From: an uncultured Clostridia bacterium
GTDB lineage: Bacteria > Bacillota > Clostridia > UBA1381
Length of the DNA: 36,601 bases
Assembly: GCA_934489015.1 (NCBI GenBank)
Contig: CAKSSN010000025.1
Location: forward strand, 1-36,601
Direction of reading: 5' to 3'
Shown here piece after piece: positions 26,629 to 34,248 of the stretch (positions are counted from its first letter, which is position 1; each line of letters begins with the position of its first letter). The position numbers and the translations under genes were made by a program. The notes under the pieces are model-generated. The model had not been told where the DNA came from. It did no database searches and saw nothing but the letters and a program-made list of their open reading frames with translations.

Positions 26629-27484
26629 TAACACGGTTTTATATCAGCTTACTGAAACGAGTGAATTTATGATGTCGTTTGTTATAGTGACAAAAAACGA
26701 CAATGTTATAATCGTTGACGGCGGAAGAAGCGAGGATATGCCGCTGCTTAAGAAATATGTGGGCGGCAGACATATAAGCGCATGGATTTTAACTCATGCA
26801 CATTCGGATCATATAGACGGCTTCGTGTCGGAAATGCAAAAAAACGGTGCGGCGGATTTTGATATTGAAAAGGTGTATTATAACTTCCCGCCGTATGAGA
26901 TAATTGAAAATCATGATGTTGAATGCTATGAATACTATGTTGAGGAGCTTAATGAAATTTTACCGGCGTTTTTAAAGGAACAGCCTAAATTTGAAAAAAT
27001 TTCTCACATAGCACATCAGGGAGAAAAAATACAGATTGACGAAGTAAAAATAGAGTTTATTTTTTCTTACCACGAGGGGCTTACGAGTAATCTTATGAAT
27101 GACAGCTCACTTGTTTTTAAATTGTCAACACCTGAAAAAAGCGTAATGTTTTTAGGTGATATAGGACCCGAAGCGGGTGATATTTTATATGAGGAGTCAA
27201 GAGGAATTTTAAAGGCGGACTATGTTCAGATGGCTCATCACGGTCATATGAACTGCGGCATGGAGGTATATGCGGCAATTGCGCCGAGCGCATGCCTGTG
27301 GTGCTGCCCGGATTGGCTTTATGACGAGGAAGAGGTTCCGTATTATCTTGAAGACAGAGTCGGGCTGAGAAAGATGGGGCGCGGCCGTATGTACGGCACT
27401 CTCCTTACGCGCAGCTGGATGAATTCATTGGGGGTCGATACACATTATGTCACAAAGGACGGAACAAATAAAATAATTTTGTGA
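26618..27484 (+). CDS. MBL-fold metallohydrolase
   Basis: A 288-residue cytoplasmic protein with the metallo-beta-lactamase motif HAHSDH (H60, H62, D64, H65), a later LGDIG strand and an AHHGH motif as in ComEC-tail-like members. It binds two metals and hydrolyses an ester, lactone or phosphodiester; the substrate cannot be read from the sequence. In sugar operons, MBL proteins can be lactonases (UlaG acts on ascorbate-6-phosphate), which is a reasonable but unproven guess. It is translationally coupled to the GH20 gene by an 11-base overlap, so the two are probably made in step. Confidence 0.8.
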   Translation: MKNDNTVLYQLTETSEFMMSFVIVTKNDNVIIVDGGRSEDMPLLKKYVGGRHISAWILTHAHSDHIDGFVSEMQKNGAADFDIEKVYYNFPPYEIIENHDVECYEYYVEELNEILPAFLKEQPKFEKISHIAHQGEKIQIDEVKIEFIFSYHEGLTSNLMNDSSLVFKLSTPEKSVMFLGDIGPEAGDILYEESRGILKADYVQMAHHGHMNCGMEVYAAIAPSACLWCCPDWLYDEEEVPYYLEDRVGLRKMGRGRMYGTLLTRSWMNSLGVDTHYVTKDGTNKIIL

Positions 27485-27493
27485 GGTGTTTTA

Positions 27494-28990
27494 ATGAAGT
27501 ATTATCTGGCGTTTGATGTCGGAACAACGGCTATGAAGGCTATCTTGTACGATGAAAATTTTAATGAGGTGTTTGTAAGCAATGACGAATACACGCTTCT
27601 CACCCCGCGCGAGTGTTATGTTGAGCTTGACAGCGAGGAATACATACGCGGATTCGGGCGCAGCGTGAAAAAAATATCGGAAAAAGGTTTCTGCATGGAC
27701 GATATTGTTTCCGTAACTTTTACAACGCAGGGAGAAACGTTAATTCCGATTGACAAAAACGGAGATGCTCTTACAAATGCTGTTGTATGGCTTGATATGA
27801 GAGCGCAAAGTGAAGCGGAGCATATAAAAAATGCTATTTCGGAGGATGAATTTTATCGTCATACGGGTCTTTGCACAATTGACGGTGCTCTTCCGGCGGC
27901 AAAGCTTTTGTGGATTTATAATAACAGACGGGATATTTACGATAAAACATATAAGTTTTTGCTTTTGGAGGATTTTCTTATATATCGTCTTACGGGAAAA
28001 ACGGTCAGTAATATGTCGCTTTTGTCTTCAACCGGCTGGTTTGATATTTTCTCCGGAGCTTATTATGATGATATTTTAGACGCGTGCTGCATTGACAGAG
28101 AAAAGCTAACCGATATTTTAAAGTGCGGTAAAATTGTCGGTAATGTAACCGAAGAGGCAGCAAAGCAGTTCGGATTATCCGAGAAAACAATTGTTACAAC
28201 CGGAGCAATGGATCAGATTTCTTCTGCGCTCGGAGCCGGAAACATAAAAGAAGGTGTAGTAACGGAAACCACCGGAACAGCACTTGTTGTCGGTGCCTGC
28301 TGCAAAAATCCGAATATGAGCGCAGCAGATAAAATAACGGTGTATCGCCATTTTGATGACAGCTATATTTATATGCCGTTTTGCCGTGCCGCAGGGATTG
28401 TACTTAAATGGTTTAAGGACAATATGATGAGCGAACTTTCGGCTAAGGCGGCAGAAAAGGGAGTCAGCACGTATTCGCTCATTGACAGGCTTGCCGAAAA
28501 AGCAAATGCCGGGAGCGGCGGCGTTATATGCTTTCCGTATTTTGCCGGATGCGATGATATAGAAAATTCAAACGGTGCATTTTTCGGACTTACTCTGAAA
28601 ACGTCAAAAGCGGAGCTTTCAAGAAGCGTGCTTGAGGGTATTGCATTTATGCTTCGTGACTGCATTGAAGCTTTGCGACGCTGCGGTGTAAACGTGTCGG
28701 AAATTCATTCTCTCGGCGGCGGAGCTTACAGCGATATATGGACTCAGATAAAAGCGTCCGTATGTGATTTGCCTGTAAATCGGCACGGATCGGGACAGTC
28801 TACGGCTCTCGGTGCGGCAATTCTCGGCGCATCTGCGGTAAGCGGAGTGCCCGCCGGAGAAATTACAAAAAGCATTAGCGGTGCAAGCCTTGTTTATCCG
28901 AAAAAGTATGATGCGGCGGTATATAAAAAAGCATATAAAAATTATCGCGCTTTATATGAACTGGCGAAAAATTATTATGGAAAGGAATGA
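27494..28990 (+). CDS. FGGY-family carbohydrate kinase (xylulokinase-like)
   Basis: A 498-residue sugar kinase. The N-terminal actin-like ATPase fold begins FDVGTTAMKAILYD. The central GAMDQISSALGAG with ETTGTALVVG, and the later SLGGGAYSDIWTQIKA and GQSTALGAAILGA, are typical FGGY segments. It phosphorylates a ketose or polyol with ATP, most like xylulokinase or fuculokinase. The following gene is a fucose/arabinose isomerase-like protein, the usual partner that makes the ketose, so a ketose product of that enzyme is the likely substrate. GAGGTG lies about seven bases before the ATG. Confidence 0.9.
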   Translation: MKYYLAFDVGTTAMKAILYDENFNEVFVSNDEYTLLTPRECYVELDSEEYIRGFGRSVKKISEKGFCMDDIVSVTFTTQGETLIPIDKNGDALTNAVVWLDMRAQSEAEHIKNAISEDEFYRHTGLCTIDGALPAAKLLWIYNNRRDIYDKTYKFLLLEDFLIYRLTGKTVSNMSLLSSTGWFDIFSGAYYDDILDACCIDREKLTDILKCGKIVGNVTEEAAKQFGLSEKTIVTTGAMDQISSALGAGNIKEGVVTETTGTALVVGACCKNPNMSAADKITVYRHFDDSYIYMPFCRAAGIVLKWFKDNMMSELSAKAAEKGVSTYSLIDRLAEKANAGSGGVICFPYFAGCDDIENSNGAFFGLTLKTSKAELSRSVLEGIAFMLRDCIEALRRCGVNVSEIHSLGGGAYSDIWTQIKASVCDLPVNRHGSGQSTALGAAILGASAVSGVPAGEITKSISGASLVYPKKYDAAVYKKAYKNYRALYELAKNYYGKE

Positions 28991-28995
28991 TTAAC

Positions 28996-30351
28996 ATGAA
29001 AAATATGAAAAAGGTAAATGCAATAATTTTGAATGTCGGAGAGCAGCAGTATCCGCAGGATTTTCTGGCAAATGCGGCGGAGGAAATCTGCGCGGAAATA
29101 AGAAAAATGGATGTAAATGTTACGGAAATATTTTCTGTAATGAATTTTAACGACGCTGTAGTTGTTTCGGAGAAAATATCGGGGATAGAGCCTGATTTGT
29201 TCATTATCAATTTTTTCTCCTGGCATATAACGCCCAATGTTATGCACATCATAAAAAATTACAGACAGGTCCCGCTTCTTATATGGGGAATAGGTGGCGT
29301 TACGGATAAAACGGGGAAGCTTCATTCTCCTGCCGCTGCTGCCGGAATAACGGGATTTTTACCGGTTGTAAAAGAGTTCGGCTTTAAATATAAGGTAATT
29401 CTCGAAAAGCCGGACAGTCCTCATGCATATAAGGAAGCGGCGGATTTTATTCACTCTGTAAGTGCGGCAAAAACAATCCGCAGTTCAAGAATAGGTCTTA
29501 TAGGATATGCCGACATGGGACTTTACACGTGTGCGTATGATAAAACGCAGCTTTTCAGGAAAATAGGAATTGATATTGAAAATTATTGCGGCTACGAAAT
29601 TGCAGACCTCATGACCGCTTTTTCGGAGGATAAGGTTAAAGCGGCAATGCAGGAGATAAGAAGCATAACGTCGGCACAGAATGATATTCCCGATAAAGCG
29701 CTTGAGAAAGTTACAAGACTTTATCTTGCAATGAAGGATAAGGCTGACGGCAGAAATCTTGATGCAATTTCGGTAAAATGTGTTGACGGAATAACAAAGC
29801 TCGGATTTAATCCTTGCCTGGCGCAGTCGCTTTTGGCAGATAAGGATTTGTCGGTTATATGCGAGTGTGATGCATACGGGCTTGTAACAAGCATAATTTT
29901 ATCAAGCGTTACCGGTCAGACAAGTGCGTTTGTTGAACATTATGAGGTTTTCGATGATGAAGTACTTGTTGGGGTCTGCGGCTTTATTCCGAGAGATTTT
30001 ATAGACGGTGATTTTAAAATCAAATCAGCAAATCTCGGTGAGTATAATACAGGAATAAGCAATGTTTCAAAATTAAAATGCGGCAGCGTTACGTTCGGAA
30101 GATTTTTTGCGTCGAATGGCAAGTTTAAAATGTTTCTTTCAAAGGGTGAAACAACGCCGTCGCCGAAATGGACAGAACTTGGCTGGGAAGAGCCGACGCC
30201 TGATTTTCCGGCAGTGCTTTTGAAACCGGATATGGTAATGGACGAGTACATAGAAAAAGTACCCGGTCAGCATATCATTATGGTATACGGCGATTATTTT
30301 GAAAAGATAAAAGAGGTATGCGGCCTGCTTGATATTGAGGTTGTAGAATAG
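28996..30351 (+). CDS. L-fucose/L-arabinose isomerase-like protein
   Basis: A 451-residue protein with the three-domain plan of FucI/AraA relatives: Rossmann-like N-terminal halves (NFFSWHITPNVM, LLIWGIGG, IGLIGYADMGLY) and a C-terminal beta region (FEHYEVFDDEVLVG, PGQHIIMVYGDY). Family members interconvert aldose and ketose with a divalent metal. It would supply the ketose to the preceding kinase. It is distant from the well-studied isomerases, and the metal ligands cannot be assigned with confidence. ATG 28996 is chosen with AAAGGA nine bases upstream; an in-frame ATG at 28987 overlaps the previous stop and has no site. Confidence 0.8.
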   Translation: MKNMKKVNAIILNVGEQQYPQDFLANAAEEICAEIRKMDVNVTEIFSVMNFNDAVVVSEKISGIEPDLFIINFFSWHITPNVMHIIKNYRQVPLLIWGIGGVTDKTGKLHSPAAAAGITGFLPVVKEFGFKYKVILEKPDSPHAYKEAADFIHSVSAAKTIRSSRIGLIGYADMGLYTCAYDKTQLFRKIGIDIENYCGYEIADLMTAFSEDKVKAAMQEIRSITSAQNDIPDKALEKVTRLYLAMKDKADGRNLDAISVKCVDGITKLGFNPCLAQSLLADKDLSVICECDAYGLVTSIILSSVTGQTSAFVEHYEVFDDEVLVGVCGFIPRDFIDGDFKIKSANLGEYNTGISNVSKLKCGSVTFGRFFASNGKFKMFLSKGETTPSPKWTELGWEEPTPDFPAVLLKPDMVMDEYIEKVPGQHIIMVYGDYFEKIKEVCGLLDIEVVE

Positions 30352-30366
30352 GGAGATAAAAATATT

Positions 30367-31059
30367 ATGGATAAAAATTTAAAACGATTTGAAAGGGGTG
30401 CCGAAAAATTAAGCGTGCTTCCCGACGGTATGCTTAAGCTTGCGTTTTTTGACGTGGATCTTAAAAGCTCAGAGCTTATTTATTCGGCTGACAGATATGA
30501 CGGCAAAAAATTTGAAGAGGATTTTGTTGTAAAATCAGGTCAGTGGTATACTGATGACGGCTGGGTGGTCGGGAAAAATCCGAAAATGGCACCGGGAATG
30601 ATTGTTTCAAAAAATGACTTTTTCGGAAATGTCATGGTTGAGATAACAGCTAAAATGGAGGGAGGATCAACTCATGATATAAATGTTATGATAAACGGAG
30701 AATGGGACGAGAAAAAGAACGAGAGAGGGAACGCATATGTTTCCGGCGTTGAAGCTTTCTGGCATGGAAATGTCGGATTTGAAAAGTCACCGGAATACAA
30801 GCTGACTGCCGCAACTCATCTTTATAAATTTGACCCCGATGCGGAGCATAATTTTAAAATGGGAAACATAGACGGAAAAATATTTGTTCTCGTAGATGAT
30901 ATTCTTTGTCTTGAGATAACGGATCCAGATCCGCTTGATTGCGGGAAATACGGGAAGATAGGCTTTGAAGCATATTCAAGCTGGTGGAAATTTAAAAATT
31001 TAAGAGTTTATAAGCTTAAATACGAAAAAATTGAGGAGTACTATAATGCTGAATTTTAG
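30367..31059 (+). CDS. Cytoplasmic concanavalin-like beta-sandwich protein
   Basis: A 230-residue protein without signal peptide or membrane segment. Its strands resemble concanavalin A-like/DUF1080- or DUF1961-like folds (QWYTDDGWVVG, MVEITAKMEGG, INVMINGEWDE, YGKIGFEAYSSWWKFKNLRV). B. subtilis YesU, a DUF1961 protein, is similarly placed in a rhamnogalacturonan operon. A role in handling an internal oligosaccharide is possible; no catalytic residues can be named. It stands between the isomerase and aldolase genes, with its own RBS (AGGGAGA). Confidence 0.65.
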   Translation: MDKNLKRFERGAEKLSVLPDGMLKLAFFDVDLKSSELIYSADRYDGKKFEEDFVVKSGQWYTDDGWVVGKNPKMAPGMIVSKNDFFGNVMVEITAKMEGGSTHDINVMINGEWDEKKNERGNAYVSGVEAFWHGNVGFEKSPEYKLTAATHLYKFDPDAEHNFKMGNIDGKIFVLVDDILCLEITDPDPLDCGKYGKIGFEAYSSWWKFKNLRVYKLKYEKIEEYYNAEF

Positions 31060-31096
31060 TACGTTTTGAATTTAGCATAGCAGAGGAGATTTAAAC

Positions 31097-31771
31097 ATGA
31101 TTTATATATTAGACACTGCGGATTTAAACGCCATAAAGCATTGCAATGAGTTTTACCCAATATCGGGCGTTACAACAAATCCGTCCATAATTGCAAAAGC
31201 AAATACAGAATTTTGGGGACTTGTAAAGGAAATAAGACGTATAATCGGAAATGAAAAGATGTTTCATGTTCAGACGACTCAGGATAAGGCTGAAAAAATA
31301 GTTGAAGAAGCAAGGCTTTTAAAAAAAGAGCTCGGCGGAGATTTTTATATTAAAATTCCGATAGGAGAAGAGGGTTTAAAAGCGGCAATGGAGCTTAAAA
31401 ACACCGATATAGGAGTTACTATGACGGCCATATTTACGCCGGCGCAGGCTCTTCTTGCGGCAAAAGCCGGAGCTGATTTTGTTGCGCCTTATGTAAACAG
31501 GCTCGATAATATAATAGGAAACGGATGCAATGTGGTTGCGGATATAGTTGAAGAATTTGAAAATTACGGAATTGACTGCCACGTGCTTGCCGCAAGCTTT
31601 AAAAATGCGCAGCAGGTTCACGAGTGCGCAATGTGCGGCTGCCACAGTGTTACCGTTACATATGACGTTTTGAAAAGTCTTGTTTCGCATCCCATGACCG
31701 ATAATGCCATAGAAGGCTTTAAAAATGACTGGAAAGGCGTATACGCGGATAAGACAATACTTGATTTTTAA
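31097..31771 (+). CDS. Transaldolase-like / fructose-6-phosphate aldolase-type class I aldolase
   Basis: A 224-residue TIM-barrel of the small FSA/TalC group. The N-terminus (YILDTADLNAI, GVTTNPSIIAKA) and YVNRLDN are family hallmarks, and the Schiff-base lysine is K86 in YIKIPIGEEG. FSA enzymes reversibly cleave fructose-6-phosphate to dihydroxyacetone and glyceraldehyde-3-phosphate; related ones are transaldolases or act on other ketose phosphates. Here it is the only candidate carbon-carbon cleaving step for the kinase product. GAGGAG lies eight bases before the ATG. Confidence 0.9.
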   Translation: MIYILDTADLNAIKHCNEFYPISGVTTNPSIIAKANTEFWGLVKEIRRIIGNEKMFHVQTTQDKAEKIVEEARLLKKELGGDFYIKIPIGEEGLKAAMELKNTDIGVTMTAIFTPAQALLAAKAGADFVAPYVNRLDNIIGNGCNVVADIVEEFENYGIDCHVLAASFKNAQQVHECAMCGCHSVTVTYDVLKSLVSHPMTDNAIEGFKNDWKGVYADKTILDF

Positions 31772-31786
31772 CTTGAAAGGGAAAAA

Positions 31787-32392
31787 ATGAAAAACAAATC
31801 TATCATTGAGGCAAAAAATGTTTACAAAATTGAGAGCGAATGTATAGAAAAAATGCTTGATTTTTTTGACGATGACGCATTTTCAAAGGCTGCGGAGCTG
31901 ATGAAAAATGCCGAGCGGATAGGCGCATCCGGATGCGGACATTCGGGGATTATGTGCCGTCATGCAGCACATCTGATGTGCTGCATAGAGCGCCCTGCAA
32001 GATTTATTTCACCGTCTGAGGCGCCGCACGGAGCGATGGGCTTTTTGAAAAAGGGCGATGTTATGATTCTTGCCTCAAGAGGCGGAAAAACAAAGGAGCT
32101 TTTTCCGATTTTGGATATATGCAAAAGGAAAGGAGTTTTTGTTATAACAATAACAGAAAATACCGACTCCTATCTTGCCGAAAATGCGGATGTGGTCCTA
32201 AAGCAATATGTAAATCGGGAAACCGATCCGTACAACTCGCAGGGGACTACGTCAACAACGTCGCTCGGCATAATATTTCATGTTTTGCAGACAATTCTAA
32301 TTTCGGAAACAGATTATAAAAACGAACAGTTTGCGCTTATTCATCCCGGCGGAGCTGTTGGAGAAAAATTAAATAAAGAAAGGAATTTTTAA
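31787..32392 (+). CDS. SIS-domain sugar-phosphate isomerase (KdsD/GutQ-like, no CBS)
   Basis: A 201-residue single SIS domain, without the CBS pair of full KpsF/GutQ proteins. GASGCGHSG, PSEAPHGAMG and the end HPGGAVGEKL match arabinose-5-phosphate isomerases. Two features depart from that family: the catalytic Lys of the GxGKSG motif is His, and the usual SxSGET is SRGGKT. A different aldose/ketose phosphate is therefore likely. RBS GAAAGGG. Confidence 0.85.
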   Translation: MKNKSIIEAKNVYKIESECIEKMLDFFDDDAFSKAAELMKNAERIGASGCGHSGIMCRHAAHLMCCIERPARFISPSEAPHGAMGFLKKGDVMILASRGGKTKELFPILDICKRKGVFVITITENTDSYLAENADVVLKQYVNRETDPYNSQGTTSTTSLGIIFHVLQTILISETDYKNEQFALIHPGGAVGEKLNKERNF

Positions 32393-32394
32393 AA

Positions 32395-33015
32395 ATGGAA
32401 TTTAAAGTTTATCAGAAAGAATTAGAGCTTCAGTCAAGAGGTTGGATACCGACTTTTCATGATATTTCAAAGGAGGTAAATGAAATAGTTGCGGCATCGG
32501 GAATTAAAAACGGAACAGTAAGCGTTGTATCTCATCATACCACTTGCTCCGTTATGGTTCAGGAATGCTCGCACGATATTGATACATTTGATCTTGAATA
32601 TCTTCAGCATGATCTTCTCGATATTATGAGAAAGCTTATACCGGATTTTACCGAAGAACATCAGTATCGTCATCCGGGACCTATTCATGCGCAGTACGGA
32701 AGATATGTTGATGAGCCGGGCGATTTTTCAAGCATGAATACGGACGGACATTTAAGAAGCTGCCTGTTCGGAAGAAGCGAAACTTTGACAGTTAAGGACG
32801 GAGAGGTTGACGGCGGAAGATTTGCACATATTTATTTTATAGACTGGGATCATGTGCTTGCGCGTCATCGCCAGGTGAATATAACCGTTATGGGAACTGC
32901 TGAGGATGTTGGCGACAGAAAGTGGAATAACGGAGAGGTTATAGACACAAAACATAAGTTCACTGAAGAAGAAAAAGCGTTTGATATACATTATACGTTG
33001 CAGCAGGAAAGATAA
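32395..33015 (+). CDS. YjbQ-family (UPF0047) protein, long form
   Basis: A 206-residue YjbQ-family member. Core motifs are SHHTTCSVMVQE, NTDGHLRS, GRSETLTV and IYFIDWD. Typical YjbQ proteins are about 135-140 residues; the excess here is an insertion before NTDGH that contains RHPGP, and a C-terminal extension. YjbQ has a side activity as thiamine-phosphate synthase in E. coli, but the physiological reaction of the family is not settled. Starting two bases after the SIS stop, it is clearly part of the operon. A shorter paralogue lies two genes on. Confidence 0.85.
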   Translation: MEFKVYQKELELQSRGWIPTFHDISKEVNEIVAASGIKNGTVSVVSHHTTCSVMVQECSHDIDTFDLEYLQHDLLDIMRKLIPDFTEEHQYRHPGPIHAQYGRYVDEPGDFSSMNTDGHLRSCLFGRSETLTVKDGEVDGGRFAHIYFIDWDHVLARHRQVNITVMGTAEDVGDRKWNNGEVIDTKHKFTEEEKAFDIHYTLQQER

Positions 33016-33021
33016 CGGTGC

Positions 33022-33738
33022 ATGAATATGAAAAGAAAAATAAGAACACCGTATTTTGAAATAGGAACAAAAAATTACATATACGGCGACAAGGTGCTTG
33101 AATATGCCCTTGCCGCCGACGCGGCAGCGGAAAAATACGATATTGATGTGCTTTTTATAACGCCTGTTATAGAAATAAGGAGAATTAAGGAGCACACAAA
33201 AAATCTTATTCTTATAGCGCCTTATATGGACACTTTGAGACCGGGCAGGGGAATGGCGGATATTCTTCCCGAAGCCGTAAAGGCAGCAGGAGCTGACGGC
33301 GTTGTGGTAAACCATTGCGAAAAACCGATGTCACTTCCGCAGATAAAGAAAACAATAGACAGGGCAAACGAGCTTGATCTTCTTGTTTTTGCTTGTGCGG
33401 ACACGGTGGCTGAAACAAAAGCGATTGCAGAGCTCCATCCCGATATAATAAATCCCGAACCGTCGGAGCTTATAGGCGGCAGTGCAAACGGAGTGAGCGA
33501 CATGGGCTATGTAAGTGAGGTTATCCGCGAGATAAGAAAAATAGATGAAAACATACTTATTGAGCAGGCAGCAGGCATTACAAACGGCAGTCAGGTCTAT
33601 GATTTTATCATGGCCGGATCGGAGGCCGCCGGAGCGGCTTCGGGGATTATGAATGCCGAAAATCCGCTTGCCATGATTGATGAAATGATTGCGGCGGTAA
33701 GACATGCGGCAGACGACTTAAAAAAGAGAGGACAGTAA
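33022..33738 (+). CDS. Archaeal-type triosephosphate isomerase homologue
   Basis: A 238-residue (236 if the second ATG at 33028 is used) TIM-barrel resembling archaeal triosephosphate isomerases. VVNHCEKP matches LNHSER and NPEPSELIGG matches EPPELIGTG, so the His and Glu are present, and a Lys near the N-terminus (GTKNYIYG) fits the NxK position. Bacterial homologues outside glycolysis isomerise erythrulose or other small keto-phosphates in polyol pathways. The same kind of tetrose or branched-sugar step is plausible here. Both YjbQ genes flank it closely. The initiation site is weak for either ATG. Confidence 0.85.
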   Translation: MNMKRKIRTPYFEIGTKNYIYGDKVLEYALAADAAAEKYDIDVLFITPVIEIRRIKEHTKNLILIAPYMDTLRPGRGMADILPEAVKAAGADGVVVNHCEKPMSLPQIKKTIDRANELDLLVFACADTVAETKAIAELHPDIINPEPSELIGGSANGVSDMGYVSEVIREIRKIDENILIEQAAGITNGSQVYDFIMAGSEAAGAASGIMNAENPLAMIDEMIAAVRHAADDLKKRGQ

Positions 33739-33740
33739 AA

Positions 33741-34235
33741 ATGGTATACAGAAAATCGTTTAAGGTACAGTCTAATGATAAAATATGCACATTTCACAAT
33801 GTAACCGATGAGGTTAAAAAAATATTGAATGAGGCAGGAATAAAAAACGGTATAGCGGTGGTATATTCACATCATACGACTTGCAGCGTTATAACGCAGG
33901 AGTGTGCGTTTGATATGTCAATGACAGGGCTTGAAACTCTTCAGCAGGATTTAATAGAAGTTTTTGAAAATATTATTCCGACTTGCAGAAAAGAAGGAAT
34001 GTATCTTCATCCGGGACCCAAAGCGCTTGATTTTGCCGAAAAGCATGATGAGGACGCACGCGGGTGCCATAACACCGACGCTCATTTGCGCTCATCAATT
34101 ATAGGCAGAAGCGAAACAATTGCCGTTGAGGACGGAAAGCTTGATTTGGGTGAGTTTGGATTTATATACTTTATAGATTTTGACCAGACAAGAGCAAGAG
34201 AACGCACAATTCAGGTTATTGTAATCGGAGAATAA
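33741..34235 (+). CDS. YjbQ-family (UPF0047) protein, short form
   Basis: A 164-residue paralogue of the protein two genes upstream. Motifs: SHHTTCSVITQE, YLHPGPK, HNTDAHLRSS, GRSETIAVEDG, FIDFDQTRAR. It shares the HPGP-containing insertion, so the two belong to one subfamily rather than to the standard YjbQ. The carboxy terminus has the ARER basic motif that binds the ligand in the family. It lies two bases after the TIM homologue. The reaction is unknown; operon position suggests a sugar- or phosphate-related step. Confidence 0.85.
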   Translation: MVYRKSFKVQSNDKICTFHNVTDEVKKILNEAGIKNGIAVVYSHHTTCSVITQECAFDMSMTGLETLQQDLIEVFENIIPTCRKEGMYLHPGPKALDFAEKHDEDARGCHNTDAHLRSSIIGRSETIAVEDGKLDLGEFGFIYFIDFDQTRARERTIQVIVIGE

Positions 34236-34248
34236 AGGAGGGAAAGCT

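Noticed and set aside
31040..31082. Partial inverted repeat ATGCTGAATT / AATTTAGCAT as a terminator
   Set aside because: AT-rich, has a mismatch, overlaps the end of the gene and is followed by an RBS rather than a T-run.
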